Below are positions 1-10,000 of a DNA stretch of 64,000 nucleotides, one piece after another. This stretch comes from Bacteroidaceae bacterium (lineage in GTDB: Bacteria > Bacteroidota > Bacteroidia > Bacteroidales > Bacteroidaceae). The translations under genes were made by a program, and so were the position numbers. The stretch is from positions 1-64,000 of the forward strand of contig JAFUFW010000026.1 of the NCBI GenBank assembly GCA_017469685.1. Direction: 5' to 3'. The number at the start of each line of letters is the position of its first letter. The first letter of the stretch is position 1. Under the pieces are notes generated by a model. It saw only the letters and a program-made list of their open reading frames with translations. It searched no databases and was not told where the DNA came from.

Positions 1-1
1 C

Positions 2-415
2 ACCTTCAGCGCTTGCTTCGGCCAGGCATTCCTGGAGCTGCATCCCACGAAGTATGCTGAGGAGCTCGTCAAGAAGATGGAGAAGAGCGGTGCCAAGGCT
101 TATCTGGTCAACACCGGCTGGAACGGCACAGGCAAGCGCATCAGCATCCCCGACACCCGCGGTATCATCGACGCTATCCTCGACGGCAGCATCCTGAAGG
201 CCGAGACGAAGAAGATTCCTTACTTCGACTTCGAGGTGCCCACGGCTCTGCCCAACGTGAATCCCGCCATCCTCGACCCGCGCGACACCTACGCTGATGC
301 CGCTCAGTGGGAAGAGAAGGCTAAGGACCTCGCCGCACGCTTCATCAAGAACTTCGGCAAGTACACCACCAACGAAGCTGGTAAGGCTCTCGTAGCCGCT
401 GGTCCGAAGCTTTAA
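2..415 (+). CDS. pckA: Phosphoenolpyruvate carboxykinase (ATP), C-terminal part
   Basis: ATP-dependent PEP carboxykinase interconverts oxaloacetate plus ATP with PEP, CO2 and ADP in the cytoplasm. In gut Bacteroidetes it is thought to work mainly in the CO2-fixing direction on the route to succinate. Only the last 137 codons are in the window, and the reading frame is open from base 2. The residues [20 protein letters not shown], the ILDPRDTYA stretch and the ending AAGPKL match the C-terminus of the family closely. The gene ends normally at a TAA and is followed by a strong terminator. Its 5' end lies outside the window, so nothing can be said about its promoter. Confidence 0.95.
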   Translation, partial: TFSACFGQAFLELHPTKYAEELVKKMEKSGAKAYLVNTGWNGTGKRISIPDTRGIIDAILDGSILKAETKKIPYFDFEVPTALPNVNPAILDPRDTYADAAQWEEKAKDLAARFIKNFGKYTTNEAGKALVAAGPKL

Positions 416-437
416 GGCTCGAAACTAATATCATTAT

Positions 438-485
438 TAACACGAAGGCACAAGGTGTGATTTTTGTGCCTTCGTGTTTTTTTAT
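438..485 (+). terminator. Rho-independent terminator of pckA
   Basis: A 14-bp perfect stem (440-453 with 464-477) with a 10-nt loop is followed by a T-rich run. It sits 25 bases after the pckA stop, between two convergent genes. The opposite strand lacks a good T run, so it probably serves mainly pckA, although the hairpin could also slow transcription arriving from the GH95 gene. Confidence 0.9.
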
Positions 486-493
486 TATAGGCT

Positions 494-2905
494 TCAACTA
501 TTAGAGCTTATGAGTAGGACTTGTCCTTTCAAAAGGCTGACTTGCCACAGTCCATCACGCGGCAATACAGGCAGGCCGTTGATTGTGGCATAGAACTGGC
601 CGTAGGAAGGGACTGCAATCGTGAAGACATTGTCGGCGATGGCTGTCAGTGAAGCGGACAAAAGTTTGGAGTCCTTCCATGCTGCGCTGACTGTGGCTCC
701 ACCACGTATGCAGAGCCCCCTAAATTGGCCTTCACTCCAAGCCTGAGGGAGGGCTGGCAAGAGTTGTAGAGCACCATTCTGTGTCTGCAGTAGCATCTCA
801 GCCATGCCTGCCGTTCCGGCGGGATTGCCGTCGAAAGCGTAGATATCATTCTCTGCCCCTGCGATGCCACCAGGAGAAACTGTCATTAGGTTCTCACGAG
901 AGAGACGTCCCTCGAGTGTCTTTACGCTACTGTAAGCTTCCTCCGCATCAGCCAAACGGGCATAGACACCTATGGCATTGGCCCGGCTCCATTCTGTGTC
1001 TTCCCAACCTTCGGCAGACAGCCGCAGGTCGAAGGTGCGGCGCACAGCGGCAGCGAGTTGCGGCTGTCGCTGGAGAGTGATTTGTCCATAAGGCCAGAAT
1101 CCCATAAGATGGCTTGTGTGGCGGTGGTTGGCGTTAGGCTGGTCCCAGTCCTCACTCCACTCCATGATGCCACCATCGCGGCCAATCTTGTATTCAGGAA
1201 GAAGAGAAATGGCATGTGAAAGCGAGTCGGCAAATGATGCATCGACGCCCAGGATGAGGGCACTCTGGAGTGTGGCATTTAATACTTCATAGACGAAAGT
1301 GCGGTCGCATGTGGGCATCATTGATGCGGATACGTGTTGTCCATTGATGGCAAAGGCGTTCTCTGGCGAGATACTGGGCCCAGTAACAAGAATGCCAGTT
1401 CGAGGGTCAATGGTCATGTAGTCGAGCAGGAATTCGGCATTGCCCTTGAGCAGGGGATATGCAATGGTGCGGAGAAAGTCGTGATCTTGCGTGTACTCAT
1501 AATGCATCCACAAATGCGAGGCAATCCACGAGGCTGCAGTGGGGTGCAGCCCCCATGCGATACAACTCGACGGTGCAGTGTAGCCCCATACGTTGACCGT
1601 AGTGTGGGCGGTCCACCCTTTGCAACCATAGATGGTCTGTGCAGTTCGTCTGCCAGAGGCAACGAGTGATGCTATCCAACGAAAGAGGGGGGCGTCACAA
1701 TCGGAGAGATTGCCCACGCCTGTAGCCCAGTAATTCTGCTCGGTGTTGATGTCGAGGTGGTAGTCGTTGGTCCATGGCATGGTGCAGGCCTTGTTGTCAT
1801 TGAAGAAACCTTGCAGGGCAATTGGCAGGGGGGAATTGCTGCGGGAAGAGGCGATGGTGAGATAACGGCCCATTTGGAAGAAGAGCGCGTCGAAGTCGGG
1901 GTCATCCATACCGCTGTCGGCTAAGCGTTGCCGCTCGTCGGTGGGGATGTTTGCAACAGAGTCGCGAACCACAGAACCACCCAGCGAGAGGGATACCCGG
2001 TGGTAGAGTGGAGCATAATCGCTTACGTGGCGGCTGCGCAGCGCTTCGTGTGTCTGGCTGAGGGCCGACGTCACCTCCCGCTCCAGTTCTTCCTTATATT
2101 GCGGACGCTCGAAGTCAGTGCGCAGGTCGATGACGAGCTGGGCCTCATCGGCATTGCTGACGGTGAGATTGCCGTCCTTTACGGACACTTTGCCTCCCTG
2201 CGCCTTTACTGACACCTTGCCTGCGAAGTGCACACCGCCCGGGCCGTGCATGGGGAAAATGGCCTGGCCTGAGAAGTTGAGGGTAGAACTTTCAACTTTC
2301 AACTTCGTCGGCAGGTTGTTCTCGATGTTCAGAGCCAGTGAGAAGGAGATGTGCCCACGTTTATTGGCTGTAAAACGATAGACGAGAACTTCGTCTGGGT
2401 TGGAACTGAAAGCCTCACGTGTGTATGTCACGCCCTTGTGCTTGAAAGAAGTTGTGGCGAGAGCGGAAGAAAGATTGAGCTGGCGATGATAGTCTGTGAC
2501 ACGGCGTGCATTAATGTCGGGAAATCTGATGAAAAGATTTCCTAAAGGCAAATGAGTGCCGAAGGAGGTCTGGTTGCCGTTGAGGGCGTTCCAGGCCCAG
2601 TCGTTGCCCTCCTTCACCTTGCCGTCGAAGTACATCTGCCGCAGGCTGTCGAGACGTTCACGGCCGAAGGGCTTGTCCTGGTCGGGATTGGGCTGGCCGC
2701 TCCACAGGGTGGATTCGTTCAATGCGACACGCTCTTCTGCTGTGCCTCCGAAAATCATGGCACCGAGTCGGCCATTTCCGATGGGCAGTGCCTGCATCCA
2801 TTTTGTGGCCGGCTGGCGGTACCAGAGAATGTCGGAAGCTGTAGTGGTTGCACAAAGGCTCAATAGCGTTAATGCAAGAGATAAGTGTTTTTTATTCATC
2901 GTCAA
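494..2905 (-). CDS. GH95 family glycosidase (alpha-L-fucosidase / alpha-L-galactosidase type)
   Basis: A secreted 803-residue exo-glycosidase of family GH95, whose members remove terminal alpha-linked L-fucose or L-galactose by an inverting mechanism. A signal peptide covers about residues 1-23. The mature start has the family signature ALPIGNGRLGAMIFGG, followed by ALNESTLWSG. The (alpha/alpha)6 catalytic domain shows TGPSISPEN (Glu equivalent to the proposed acid) and FDGNPAGTAGMAEMLLQ (Asp of the DGN block). The loop that in characterised enzymes reads N-x-N before NYW is here HLDINTEQNYW, so the first Asn is replaced by Asp; this may alter specificity. The length is normal. It is the last gene of the minus-strand arm of the polysaccharide locus, about 95 bp after the FG-GAP protein gene. 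ATG at 2899 is an equally possible start. Confidence 0.88.
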   Translation of the reverse strand: MTMNKKHLSLALTLLSLCATTTASDILWYRQPATKWMQALPIGNGRLGAMIFGGTAEERVALNESTLWSGQPNPDQDKPFGRERLDSLRQMYFDGKVKEGNDWAWNALNGNQTSFGTHLPLGNLFIRFPDINARRVTDYHRQLNLSSALATTSFKHKGVTYTREAFSSNPDEVLVYRFTANKRGHISFSLALNIENNLPTKLKVESSTLNFSGQAIFPMHGPGGVHFAGKVSVKAQGGKVSVKDGNLTVSNADEAQLVIDLRTDFERPQYKEELEREVTSALSQTHEALRSRHVSDYAPLYHRVSLSLGGSVVRDSVANIPTDERQRLADSGMDDPDFDALFFQMGRYLTIASSRSNSPLPIALQGFFNDNKACTMPWTNDYHLDINTEQNYWATGVGNLSDCDAPLFRWIASLVASGRRTAQTIYGCKGWTAHTTVNVWGYTAPSSCIAWGLHPTAASWIASHLWMHYEYTQDHDFLRTIAYPLLKGNAEFLLDYMTIDPRTGILVTGPSISPENAFAINGQHVSASMMPTCDRTFVYEVLNATLQSALILGVDASFADSLSHAISLLPEYKIGRDGGIMEWSEDWDQPNANHRHTSHLMGFWPYGQITLQRQPQLAAAVRRTFDLRLSAEGWEDTEWSRANAIGVYARLADAEEAYSSVKTLEGRLSRENLMTVSPGGIAGAENDIYAFDGNPAGTAGMAEMLLQTQNGALQLLPALPQAWSEGQFRGLCIRGGATVSAAWKDSKLLSASLTAIADNVFTIAVPSYGQFYATINGLPVLPRDGLWQVSLLKGQVLLISSNS

Positions 2906-2926
2906 AAAGCTTTTGATTTATAAAAT

Positions 2927-2959
2927 GATAGGCGAACGCTTTCACAACGCCCGCCTATC
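2927..2959 (-). terminator. Possible weak terminator after the FG-GAP gene
   Basis: An 8-bp inverted repeat (2927-2934 with 2952-2959) lies in the 94-bp gap between the FG-GAP gene and the GH95 gene. On the minus strand it is followed by an A/T-rich stretch rather than a clean T run, so it would be partial at best and could allow read-through into GH95. Confidence 0.4.
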
Positions 2960-2999
2960 CACAATAACTAATTACCTTTATTATTAACTAACTAACCAT

Positions 3000-5174
3000 T
3001 TATTTTACAACCTTCTTGGCGATTCCGTCTGCCTGCTTCACAACGAAGATGCCATGACCGCGCCCATTGGTGCGGCGACCGTCTACGGTGAACAGTTGGA
3101 CGGTTGATGGCTTAGCAATGCCCGTTGCGACCAAACCTTTCACTGAGGTGTTGAGTTCCTCGGAAGTTATCGTGAAATCACTGGCTTGGTAAGCGTAATT
3201 AACGGCCTGCACTCCTACTTTATAAGTTCCAGCAGGCACGTTCGGGAAAATGTAAGTGTTGCCCTCGCCCTCGTCATTACCGAGGATGTACTGTGCAAAA
3301 GCTGCATAACCCAATTGCATTCCTGACTGGATGTCGGCCGGGACTGTCATCAGTACGTCGCCTGTCTCGGTGTTAAGAAGGTAGAGGTTGTACATGGGCT
3401 GGTTGAGGTTCTGCATGTAGACGGGGGACCATGTAACCTTGATATCTGTAGCGTCTGTGTTCTCGACCATCTCAGCTATTACAGATCCGGGAGCATCAGG
3501 AGCCGAGATTACGTAGTCAGAAGTATTGAATGACATAAAAGCGTTGTCGCCGTCGAAATGGTTACCATCCTCCTCGGTCTTCCAGGGGGCTCCGCACCAA
3601 GCAGCCACGAAGTAGTCGAACAGCCCGTCGCCGTTGAAGTCGCCGAAAGTGCCTTGCTCGCTACCACGCCAAAGGCCGTTGCCAGCAGGGTTGGACTCAT
3701 CGAAAGCTTCCATGTGGTAGTTGCCTGAGGCGTCGCTGAGGATGTAGTCAACACCCCAGTTGCCGAGGAAGGCAGAGTGGCCAGAGGTGACGATATCAGG
3801 ATAGTCGTCGCCATTGAAATCGGCCATGAAGAAAAGGCGGTTGCCCGGGTCGCCAATGCCCTGCTCAAGGTCTACAGTCTGGAACTTGATGCCATCAGCA
3901 TCGCTCACATTGAAGAGAAGTATGGAGCGACGGCTGCCGCCTATATCGCCAGAAACATAGATGTCCATCTTGCCGTCCTGATTCCAATCGACAGGTGTCA
4001 TAATGTCATTCTCATCAAGATAAGCAGAAAGCAGCTTATGATTGGTGGCTTGTTCATCGTTGATGACAATGGTGTGGGTAATGTCTTGGAATTCACCGTT
4101 CCCGAGGTTGCGATAGATATGTGACTCGTAACCTCCATCGCCATGCCCCTCAGGAGCATTGCTGGCTCCATCGCGATAACCTGCAACATAGATGTCTAAC
4201 CACCCGTCACCATCAAGGTCGACAAATGCTAATGGGCCATGAGACATATTGATGATAGCCTTAGTGGGGTTGTCAAAATCCCATGCACCTCCGATTTCAA
4301 TGCCATCTTCATCATATTCAACCGAGTATTCATACTCGTCACGGATGTTGATGTCGTTCTCTAAAGGCATGGGGTTGAAGATGTCGTTTACGATCTCAAA
4401 ACCGTCATCTCCACCTTTGTTGCGGAGCAGGCGCACAAAGCGACCGATATTCGAAGCTCCTTCAATAAGCAGGTCTGAGTAGCCGTCTTTGTTGTAGTCG
4501 CCAACAGCGATGTGATAGTTCTCTTGACCCTCGTTCAGGTTGCCGTCGCCGTCGTAGCCAAGCGAAGCCAGAGCTTCATCATTGACGACTGTGAAGGAGC
4601 CGTTACCGTTGTTGCGGATAAGGACTATTGAACGTTGGGTGCCAGTGTCGTTGCCACCAGCGTTAGATAGTAAAATGTCAAGCTTTCCATCCTGATTGTA
4701 GTCTAATGTGACGCTGCCACGTCCGTGTGCAAAGTAGGGGAGACCATTCTTCATGAGACCAGTCTCGCGAGTCTTGGTTTCAGTCTTGACGGAACCGTCT
4801 TCGTTCAGTTCTGGCAGCCAGTTCCCGTCTTCATCAGTCTTGATGTTCCCGTCTTCGTCGCGCTGCCATACGGTGTCTTCGTAGTCTTCATATATCTTTT
4901 CGGTAACCATCTCGAATTTGCCATTTCCGAGATTCTTCAAGAACCAACCTCCTGAGGTCCAACCATTGGCCCATGACGTACCACTATAATATATATCATA
5001 GTAGCCATTGCCAGTGAAATCACCCCAGATGGGCACAGTACGGTGTGTCTGACGTAGCTGCTTCGACATCTCTTGGTCGAGCTGAAAGGTGATACTTGCA
5101 TCCTGTGCATTCATCGTTGCCGAAGCCATCATCACGACTCCGAGCAATAAAGTCTTAAGCGTAAAGTTTTTCAT
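3000..5174 (-). CDS. Secreted FG-GAP/VCBS beta-propeller repeat protein with C-terminal sorting-like tail
   Basis: A 724-residue exported protein with a signal peptide of about 23 residues (ending MNAQ). The body contains at least seven FG-GAP/VCBS-type repeats with the calcium-binding pattern D-x-N/D-x-D-G-x-x-D, for example DYNQDGKLDILLS, DYNKDGYSDLLIEG, DLDGDGWLDIYVAG, DWNQDGKMDIYVSG and DFNGDGLFDYFVA. It therefore probably folds as a propeller. A fibronectin-III-like segment follows at about 560-670. The C-terminus (VQLFTVDGRR, then GIFVVKQ and KKVVK) resembles the short sorting or anchoring tails common in Prevotella secreted proteins. It has its own promoter box upstream, so it need not be co-transcribed with susCD. 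A glycan-binding or cell-surface role is inferred from the context. Confidence 0.75.
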   Translation of the reverse strand: MKNFTLKTLLLGVVMMASATMNAQDASITFQLDQEMSKQLRQTHRTVPIWGDFTGNGYYDIYYSGTSWANGWTSGGWFLKNLGNGKFEMVTEKIYEDYEDTVWQRDEDGNIKTDEDGNWLPELNEDGSVKTETKTRETGLMKNGLPYFAHGRGSVTLDYNQDGKLDILLSNAGGNDTGTQRSIVLIRNNGNGSFTVVNDEALASLGYDGDGNLNEGQENYHIAVGDYNKDGYSDLLIEGASNIGRFVRLLRNKGGDDGFEIVNDIFNPMPLENDINIRDEYEYSVEYDEDGIEIGGAWDFDNPTKAIINMSHGPLAFVDLDGDGWLDIYVAGYRDGASNAPEGHGDGGYESHIYRNLGNGEFQDITHTIVINDEQATNHKLLSAYLDENDIMTPVDWNQDGKMDIYVSGDIGGSRRSILLFNVSDADGIKFQTVDLEQGIGDPGNRLFFMADFNGDDYPDIVTSGHSAFLGNWGVDYILSDASGNYHMEAFDESNPAGNGLWRGSEQGTFGDFNGDGLFDYFVAAWCGAPWKTEEDGNHFDGDNAFMSFNTSDYVISAPDAPGSVIAEMVENTDATDIKVTWSPVYMQNLNQPMYNLYLLNTETGDVLMTVPADIQSGMQLGYAAFAQYILGNDEGEGNTYIFPNVPAGTYKVGVQAVNYAYQASDFTITSEELNTSVKGLVATGIAKPSTVQLFTVDGRRTNGRGHGIFVVKQADGIAKKVVK

Positions 5175-5216
5175 ACGAGAATAATTGTGAGTTATTGAAT
5201 GGTCTGTTTTTGATGC

Positions 5217-5226
5217 TGCAAAGGTA
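5217..5226 (-). promoter_or_regulatory. Bacteroidetes -7 promoter box upstream of the FG-GAP gene
   Basis: The minus strand reads TACCTTTGCA here, a match to the Bacteroidetes TAnnTTTG element. It lies 43 bases upstream of the ATG at 5174. No clear -33 TTTG was found at the usual distance. The rest of the gap (5227-5325) contains only a perfect 7-bp hairpin at 5281-5298 and the end of the susD gene. Confidence 0.6.
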
Positions 5227-5280
5227 AGAGCTTCCGCCTATGTATGCGTAACACGTTTGCTCCTAAGATTACAACAAATG

Positions 5281-5298
5281 CTCAAAAGGTGTTTTGAG
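5281..5298 (-). terminator. Small hairpin after the second susD gene
   Basis: A 7-bp perfect stem with a 4-nt loop, 28 bases after the stop of the SusD-like gene and before the promoter of the next gene. The T run on the minus strand is interrupted, so termination is plausible but not certain. Confidence 0.35.
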
Positions 5299-5325
5299 TC
5301 GATGAAATGGGATTATTTTGAACTA

Positions 5326-7008
5326 TTATTCTATTCTTAACCACCATGAACGGTCGTCCTCCAAGCGAATCTGCGCACTCTCATGGTCACTAAGACGGAG
5401 ACTTACACGTTTAGCGGCAAAGGCAGGCCACTGCCCACGGTGGCGACTGACGCGCAAGAGGTCGAAGAAGCGATTTCCCTCGAAAGCAGTTTCGGCCGCC
5501 ATTTCATCAAGAATCATCTCCTCAACGACGGTGATGCTGTCCTGCAAAGAGGCCTGTTCGCCTATCGTATAATTATCTTTGTCGAAACTTACGCCACGAC
5601 CAAGGCCCCGACGTGCAGTGCCAACATTGCGATTGTCACCATAGGTGTGCGACCATGAGAAATCGGTGTACGCCTCGCCTTGAAGTTCCCATGGTGAGAC
5701 CTTTAATGTGTCTGCCAGCGTCTCTTCAGTAAGGCCGTATTTTAGCACAGCGAACGCCAGCGATGGTTTGCCTAAGCGGTTCAGGGCTTCAGCAAAGCGA
5801 AGGTAGACGTGAGGAGTGCGCAGAAGGGGTAATTGACGAGTGTAATTCAGCGCTGCGTTAGCTTCGTTTAGAGGATCGTAGCCACTGCCGTCGGTGGCCT
5901 GCGCATAGTTGTACTTATTAATGAGTTGTATATCCTGTCCACCTGCGAAGGAGAACGTGCCATAAGCAGCAGGCAGATTGCTTCCGCGGCGGTTGAAAGC
6001 TTGTCCGCGCAGGTCATTCAGGAAGTATGCGCCGACGCTTTGCCCGTTGACAGGGGTGAAAAAATAGGTGCGTTGACGCATAGCTTCAACGAATGATGAT
6101 GCTGGAACGATGCTTGGCACTGTGTTGTAAGCCAGATGGATGAGTGAAGGATGATAATCCCGAGCATCGCTGCTATAGGCCATCTGAAACAGCATCTCAC
6201 CCGTGTAGCTTGAGGTGTGGGGCATAGAAGCATCGGTGCGTGTGTTGTTGTTCCAATCGTTGCTATAGCCCTCGCTGATTGTGAGATGATGCTGGCGGAT
6301 GTAGTCGTAGTAGAGCTGAGCTGCCTGGTCATAATGGTTGAGGAAGAGATGCAGGTCGGCAACGAATAGCAGTAGCGGAACGAAGAGTGTACGGGTCTGG
6401 ATACCGTCAACGGAGCCATAATCGAGGTGACGCACGCCAAGATAAGGTGTGAGGTCGTCAATTAGCAACTCCGCCATCTCCTCAATACCCTTTACGGGAT
6501 AGTCTGCTAACGTGCTCTCCAGCGTGAGCAGAGGTTTGTCAATGTATCGCACTTCACCAAAAGCCAAAGCCATATGCCAGTATGTCCAAGCCCGCAGGCC
6601 TCGTATGGCTGCATATTCAGGCAACAGCACCTTCGTCTGGTAATCAACAAGTGATGTGTCCATACGCTCAAGGGCAAAGTTGCAGTTGTTGATTACAGAG
6701 TAGTAGTCCATACGGTCGGCGTAGATATTGCCTTCTGTAACGGAGAAGTCGGCAATGTCTTGCAAGTCCTTTATGGCATCATTAGTGGCTGACATCAGGT
6801 CTCCTCGAAGCTCGCCCAGCAACACGAAGCGTTCGCCCAGTCGCTGGAACTGCGAGAGGATACCCATCACGCTGTAGAGAGAATCGCCTGGATGCTCGAT
6901 ACGTTCGCCGTTGTCGACTACGACGCTTGTCGATTCCATGTAGAAGACATCCTCACATGAGGTCAGGGACAATAGACCAACAATCATATATAAGGAATAA
7001 CGTTTCAT
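5326..7008 (-). CDS. SusD/RagB-like glycan-binding lipoprotein (second pair)
   Basis: A 560-residue surface lipoprotein that would cap the SusC-like transporter encoded just upstream and bind the glycan before import. The N-terminus has a lipoprotein signal peptide with lipobox LTSC, Cys18. Typical SusD features are the LLGELRGDLMSAT segment after the N-terminal helix, INNCNFALERMD, the AIRGLRAWTYWHMALAFGEVRYIDKPL helix region, and the C-terminal EMAAETAFEGNRFFDLLRVSR motif. It starts 26 bp after the susC gene, so the two are co-transcribed. The ligand cannot be read from the sequence. Confidence 0.92.
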   Translation of the reverse strand: MKRYSLYMIVGLLSLTSCEDVFYMESTSVVVDNGERIEHPGDSLYSVMGILSQFQRLGERFVLLGELRGDLMSATNDAIKDLQDIADFSVTEGNIYADRMDYYSVINNCNFALERMDTSLVDYQTKVLLPEYAAIRGLRAWTYWHMALAFGEVRYIDKPLLTLESTLADYPVKGIEEMAELLIDDLTPYLGVRHLDYGSVDGIQTRTLFVPLLLFVADLHLFLNHYDQAAQLYYDYIRQHHLTISEGYSNDWNNNTRTDASMPHTSSYTGEMLFQMAYSSDARDYHPSLIHLAYNTVPSIVPASSFVEAMRQRTYFFTPVNGQSVGAYFLNDLRGQAFNRRGSNLPAAYGTFSFAGGQDIQLINKYNYAQATDGSGYDPLNEANAALNYTRQLPLLRTPHVYLRFAEALNRLGKPSLAFAVLKYGLTEETLADTLKVSPWELQGEAYTDFSWSHTYGDNRNVGTARRGLGRGVSFDKDNYTIGEQASLQDSITVVEEMILDEMAAETAFEGNRFFDLLRVSRHRGQWPAFAAKRVSLRLSDHESAQIRLEDDRSWWLRIE

Positions 7009-7034
7009 TTCAATTATGAATTACTAATTACGAT

Positions 7035-10000
7035 TTACAGATTAATCTTCACACCCAGCTGGAATGAGCGGGAGGATGGCACGAGGCCAGAGTCAACACC
7101 TTGGTAGAGGACAGAAGTAGACATGGAAAATTCAGGATCGGCTCCCAAGTATCGGCTGAAGGTTAAGAGGTTGTTAGCGCTGGCCCACAATGATAGGCCT
7201 TGCAGGAATGAGGTATTCAGGGGTACATCATAAGTGAGTTGCAGACGGCGAAGTTTCAGATAAGTGGCATCCTCAACCCAACGGTCGCTTGAGCGGCTGT
7301 TACCCATAGGGTCGCCGTAAACAGCTCGAGGCATGTCGGTTTCCTGACCGCCAGCCGTCCATCGGTTCTCCATTGCTTTAGTCTGGTTCCACAGCTTACT
7401 ACCCGATTCCAGTTGTTGGCGCAAGGCATTATAGGCTTCGCCGCCAATGCTGTAGCCGAAGATACCATCCAGCGTCAGACGTTTCCATCGGAGCTGCAAG
7501 TTAAAGTTGCCGTATAAATCGGGATTTGGATTGCCAAGGACGACACGGTCTGATTCGTCTATAATGCCATCGCTATTCTGGTCAACGAAACGGACATCGC
7601 CTGCCTTGAAGGTAACCTCTTCACCATTCTCGGCAACGATGCGGAGGTTGGCGCGTGCAGCTTCTGCAGCATCGCGTAGTACGCCGTTGGTCTGCCAGCC
7701 ATAAAAAACTCCGGCAGATTTGCCCACAGCGGTTAGTATGGTAGCTCCGGCAACATCTGTTGTGAACGAGCCGTTTTGGAGGTCTTGGATCTTGTTGTCG
7801 TAGTGCCCCAGCATGATGCCGAGTATCAGTCTCCAGTCTTTGCCGTCAATAATTCGAGCTGAGGTTGAGAACTCGAAGCCGCGATTAGTCAGTACGCCGT
7901 TGTTGTCCCAGTAGTAGGGCATTCCTGCTATGTCATTTAGGCGTTTACGAGTGACGAGATCGCTGGTGCGTGCCCAAAATACATCTGCCCCCAACTGCCA
8001 ACGATTGTGAAGCATCGACAGGTCCAAGCCTAACGAAGCTCGGCGTGTAGTCTCCCATTTTAGGCCTTCGTTGCCGAGATTGTTCAGGTAGGGACCCTGC
8101 GCGTCTTGTAGTGATGAGGCAATTTGCTGATAGGTGTGATTGGCAAAAAGTGGCAGGCGGTCGTTGCCCGTTTGGCTCAGAGAGACGTGCAGGCGAGCTT
8201 CGTTAATGGCGCTAAGGCTACTCATCCAACGCTCACTACTAATCAGCCATGCAGCCGAGAGTGAAGGATTAAACGCCCAGCTGACGCCTGCCATCTTCAA
8301 TCCTCCTGCATCCAGTCCGTAGCGAGATGAGGTGGAGAGTTCCAATCCGAGGTTGAGGAAATATTTGTTGAAATAACTGTAGTCAGCAGTGATGAACCAT
8401 GCTGCTTCGCGTTCTTTGTAGTTGTCACCTTCAATCCAGCGTAAGTTGCTGTTCGTGTTGGAAAGGGCTCGCATGAAGTCCGAGCCCGTGTTGTATCCCA
8501 GGCCTGAGTTCCACTTATAATATGTGTTATAGAATCGTCCGCCTGCTGCCAGACGCAAATCATGGCTATACTTATTGAGTGCCGTCCAATCAAGTCGTCC
8601 TTCAGCGCTCAGCGTACTTTGGCGTGCCATAAGATTGGCGACCATGTTCAACGCTGTGTTGTAGACTTCCTTCTGCTGGTTCACCAGAGGCATATCGGCC
8701 ACTCCATGATCAGGCAGAAAAACGTCCTCTGCTGTCTTGTCCCAGCTGAAACCCAGGATAGCACTTAGCCGTAGGCGGTCGGTAAAACGGTATGACGGGC
8801 GCATGTTTAGGTTGAAGCGATAGCGGTCGATGCTGGGAATATTGTCGCCTGTCAGCGCTACAGGGTTGCCTACGCCCAGCTCGTCAGTGTCATTCATGCG
8901 GATGGTGGCCTGTCCTGCCGAGTTGTGCTGCCATGGGCCATATAGGGGCGACTTAATGAGTGCTTGATAAACAGGGCTGTGCACCTCGTCCAATCCGTCG
9001 AAGGCGGCGTTTGTCATGGTCTGTGCATAGGCGATGTCAGCAGCGAGGGAAAGTCGCTGTGTTAGCTTGATGTCGCTGTTGAATCGCACGTTCATGCGTC
9101 CGAAGCTGGTGCCTTCAATACTACCATTGTTCTTACCGTAGCCGAGCGAGAAACGATAGAGGGCAATGTCGTCACCGCCAGCCACATTGATGCCATAGTT
9201 TTGCAGGAAAGCCGGCTTGATTACTTCGCCGAGCCATTCGGTCTGCTGATGAGAATCCCAATAGTACGACTTTAATATATCATCTTCGATGAAATGGAAT
9301 TGCTCGCGTTCTTCGGTCTTCAGACCGCGCATGACATCAGAGGCGTAGCGTTTGTATGCTTCGGCGTTCATCATGGGCATTGAGCGGAAAGGCATTTGAA
9401 ATCCCATTGAAATGTTAGCCTCTATTTTTGTTGCCATGTCTTTGGCGCGTTTGGTGCTGATTACTACTACACCCGCGGCACCCTTAGAACCCCAAATAGC
9501 GGAACCATCGCGCATAACCTCAATGCGCTCGATATCGTCGGGAGCAAGCATGTTCAGTGGGCTGCCATTGTATCCTGTCACCAGGCTTTGGGCATCCTCC
9601 CCCATCTGCCATTCCACACCGTCAATAATAAACAAAGGCTGACTGCTGAGATTAATTGACTGTAAACCACGGATAAAATAAGTATCACTCGAACTGGGCT
9701 GACCACTCTGGTGTGACGAGCGCAACATCCCGTCAATGTGTAAATTAAGTTCCGATGGGTCTGTTGTTGTCAACTCATCAAGCATCGTGATGTCCACGAC
9801 CGTGCGTCCTTGCACGGGCACTATCTGACTCTTACACTCAGGTGCCGAAACCAAGAGAGGCACGTCAAGCGATGGCAGTTGAATCTCGTAAGTGCCATCG
9901 TCGCCAGTCATGGCGCTAACTTTTAGATTGGGAGATGTTAGGTTCACACCGACTAAGCCTTTGCCCGTTGTGGCACTGGTAATGCGACCACGCACGGTGA

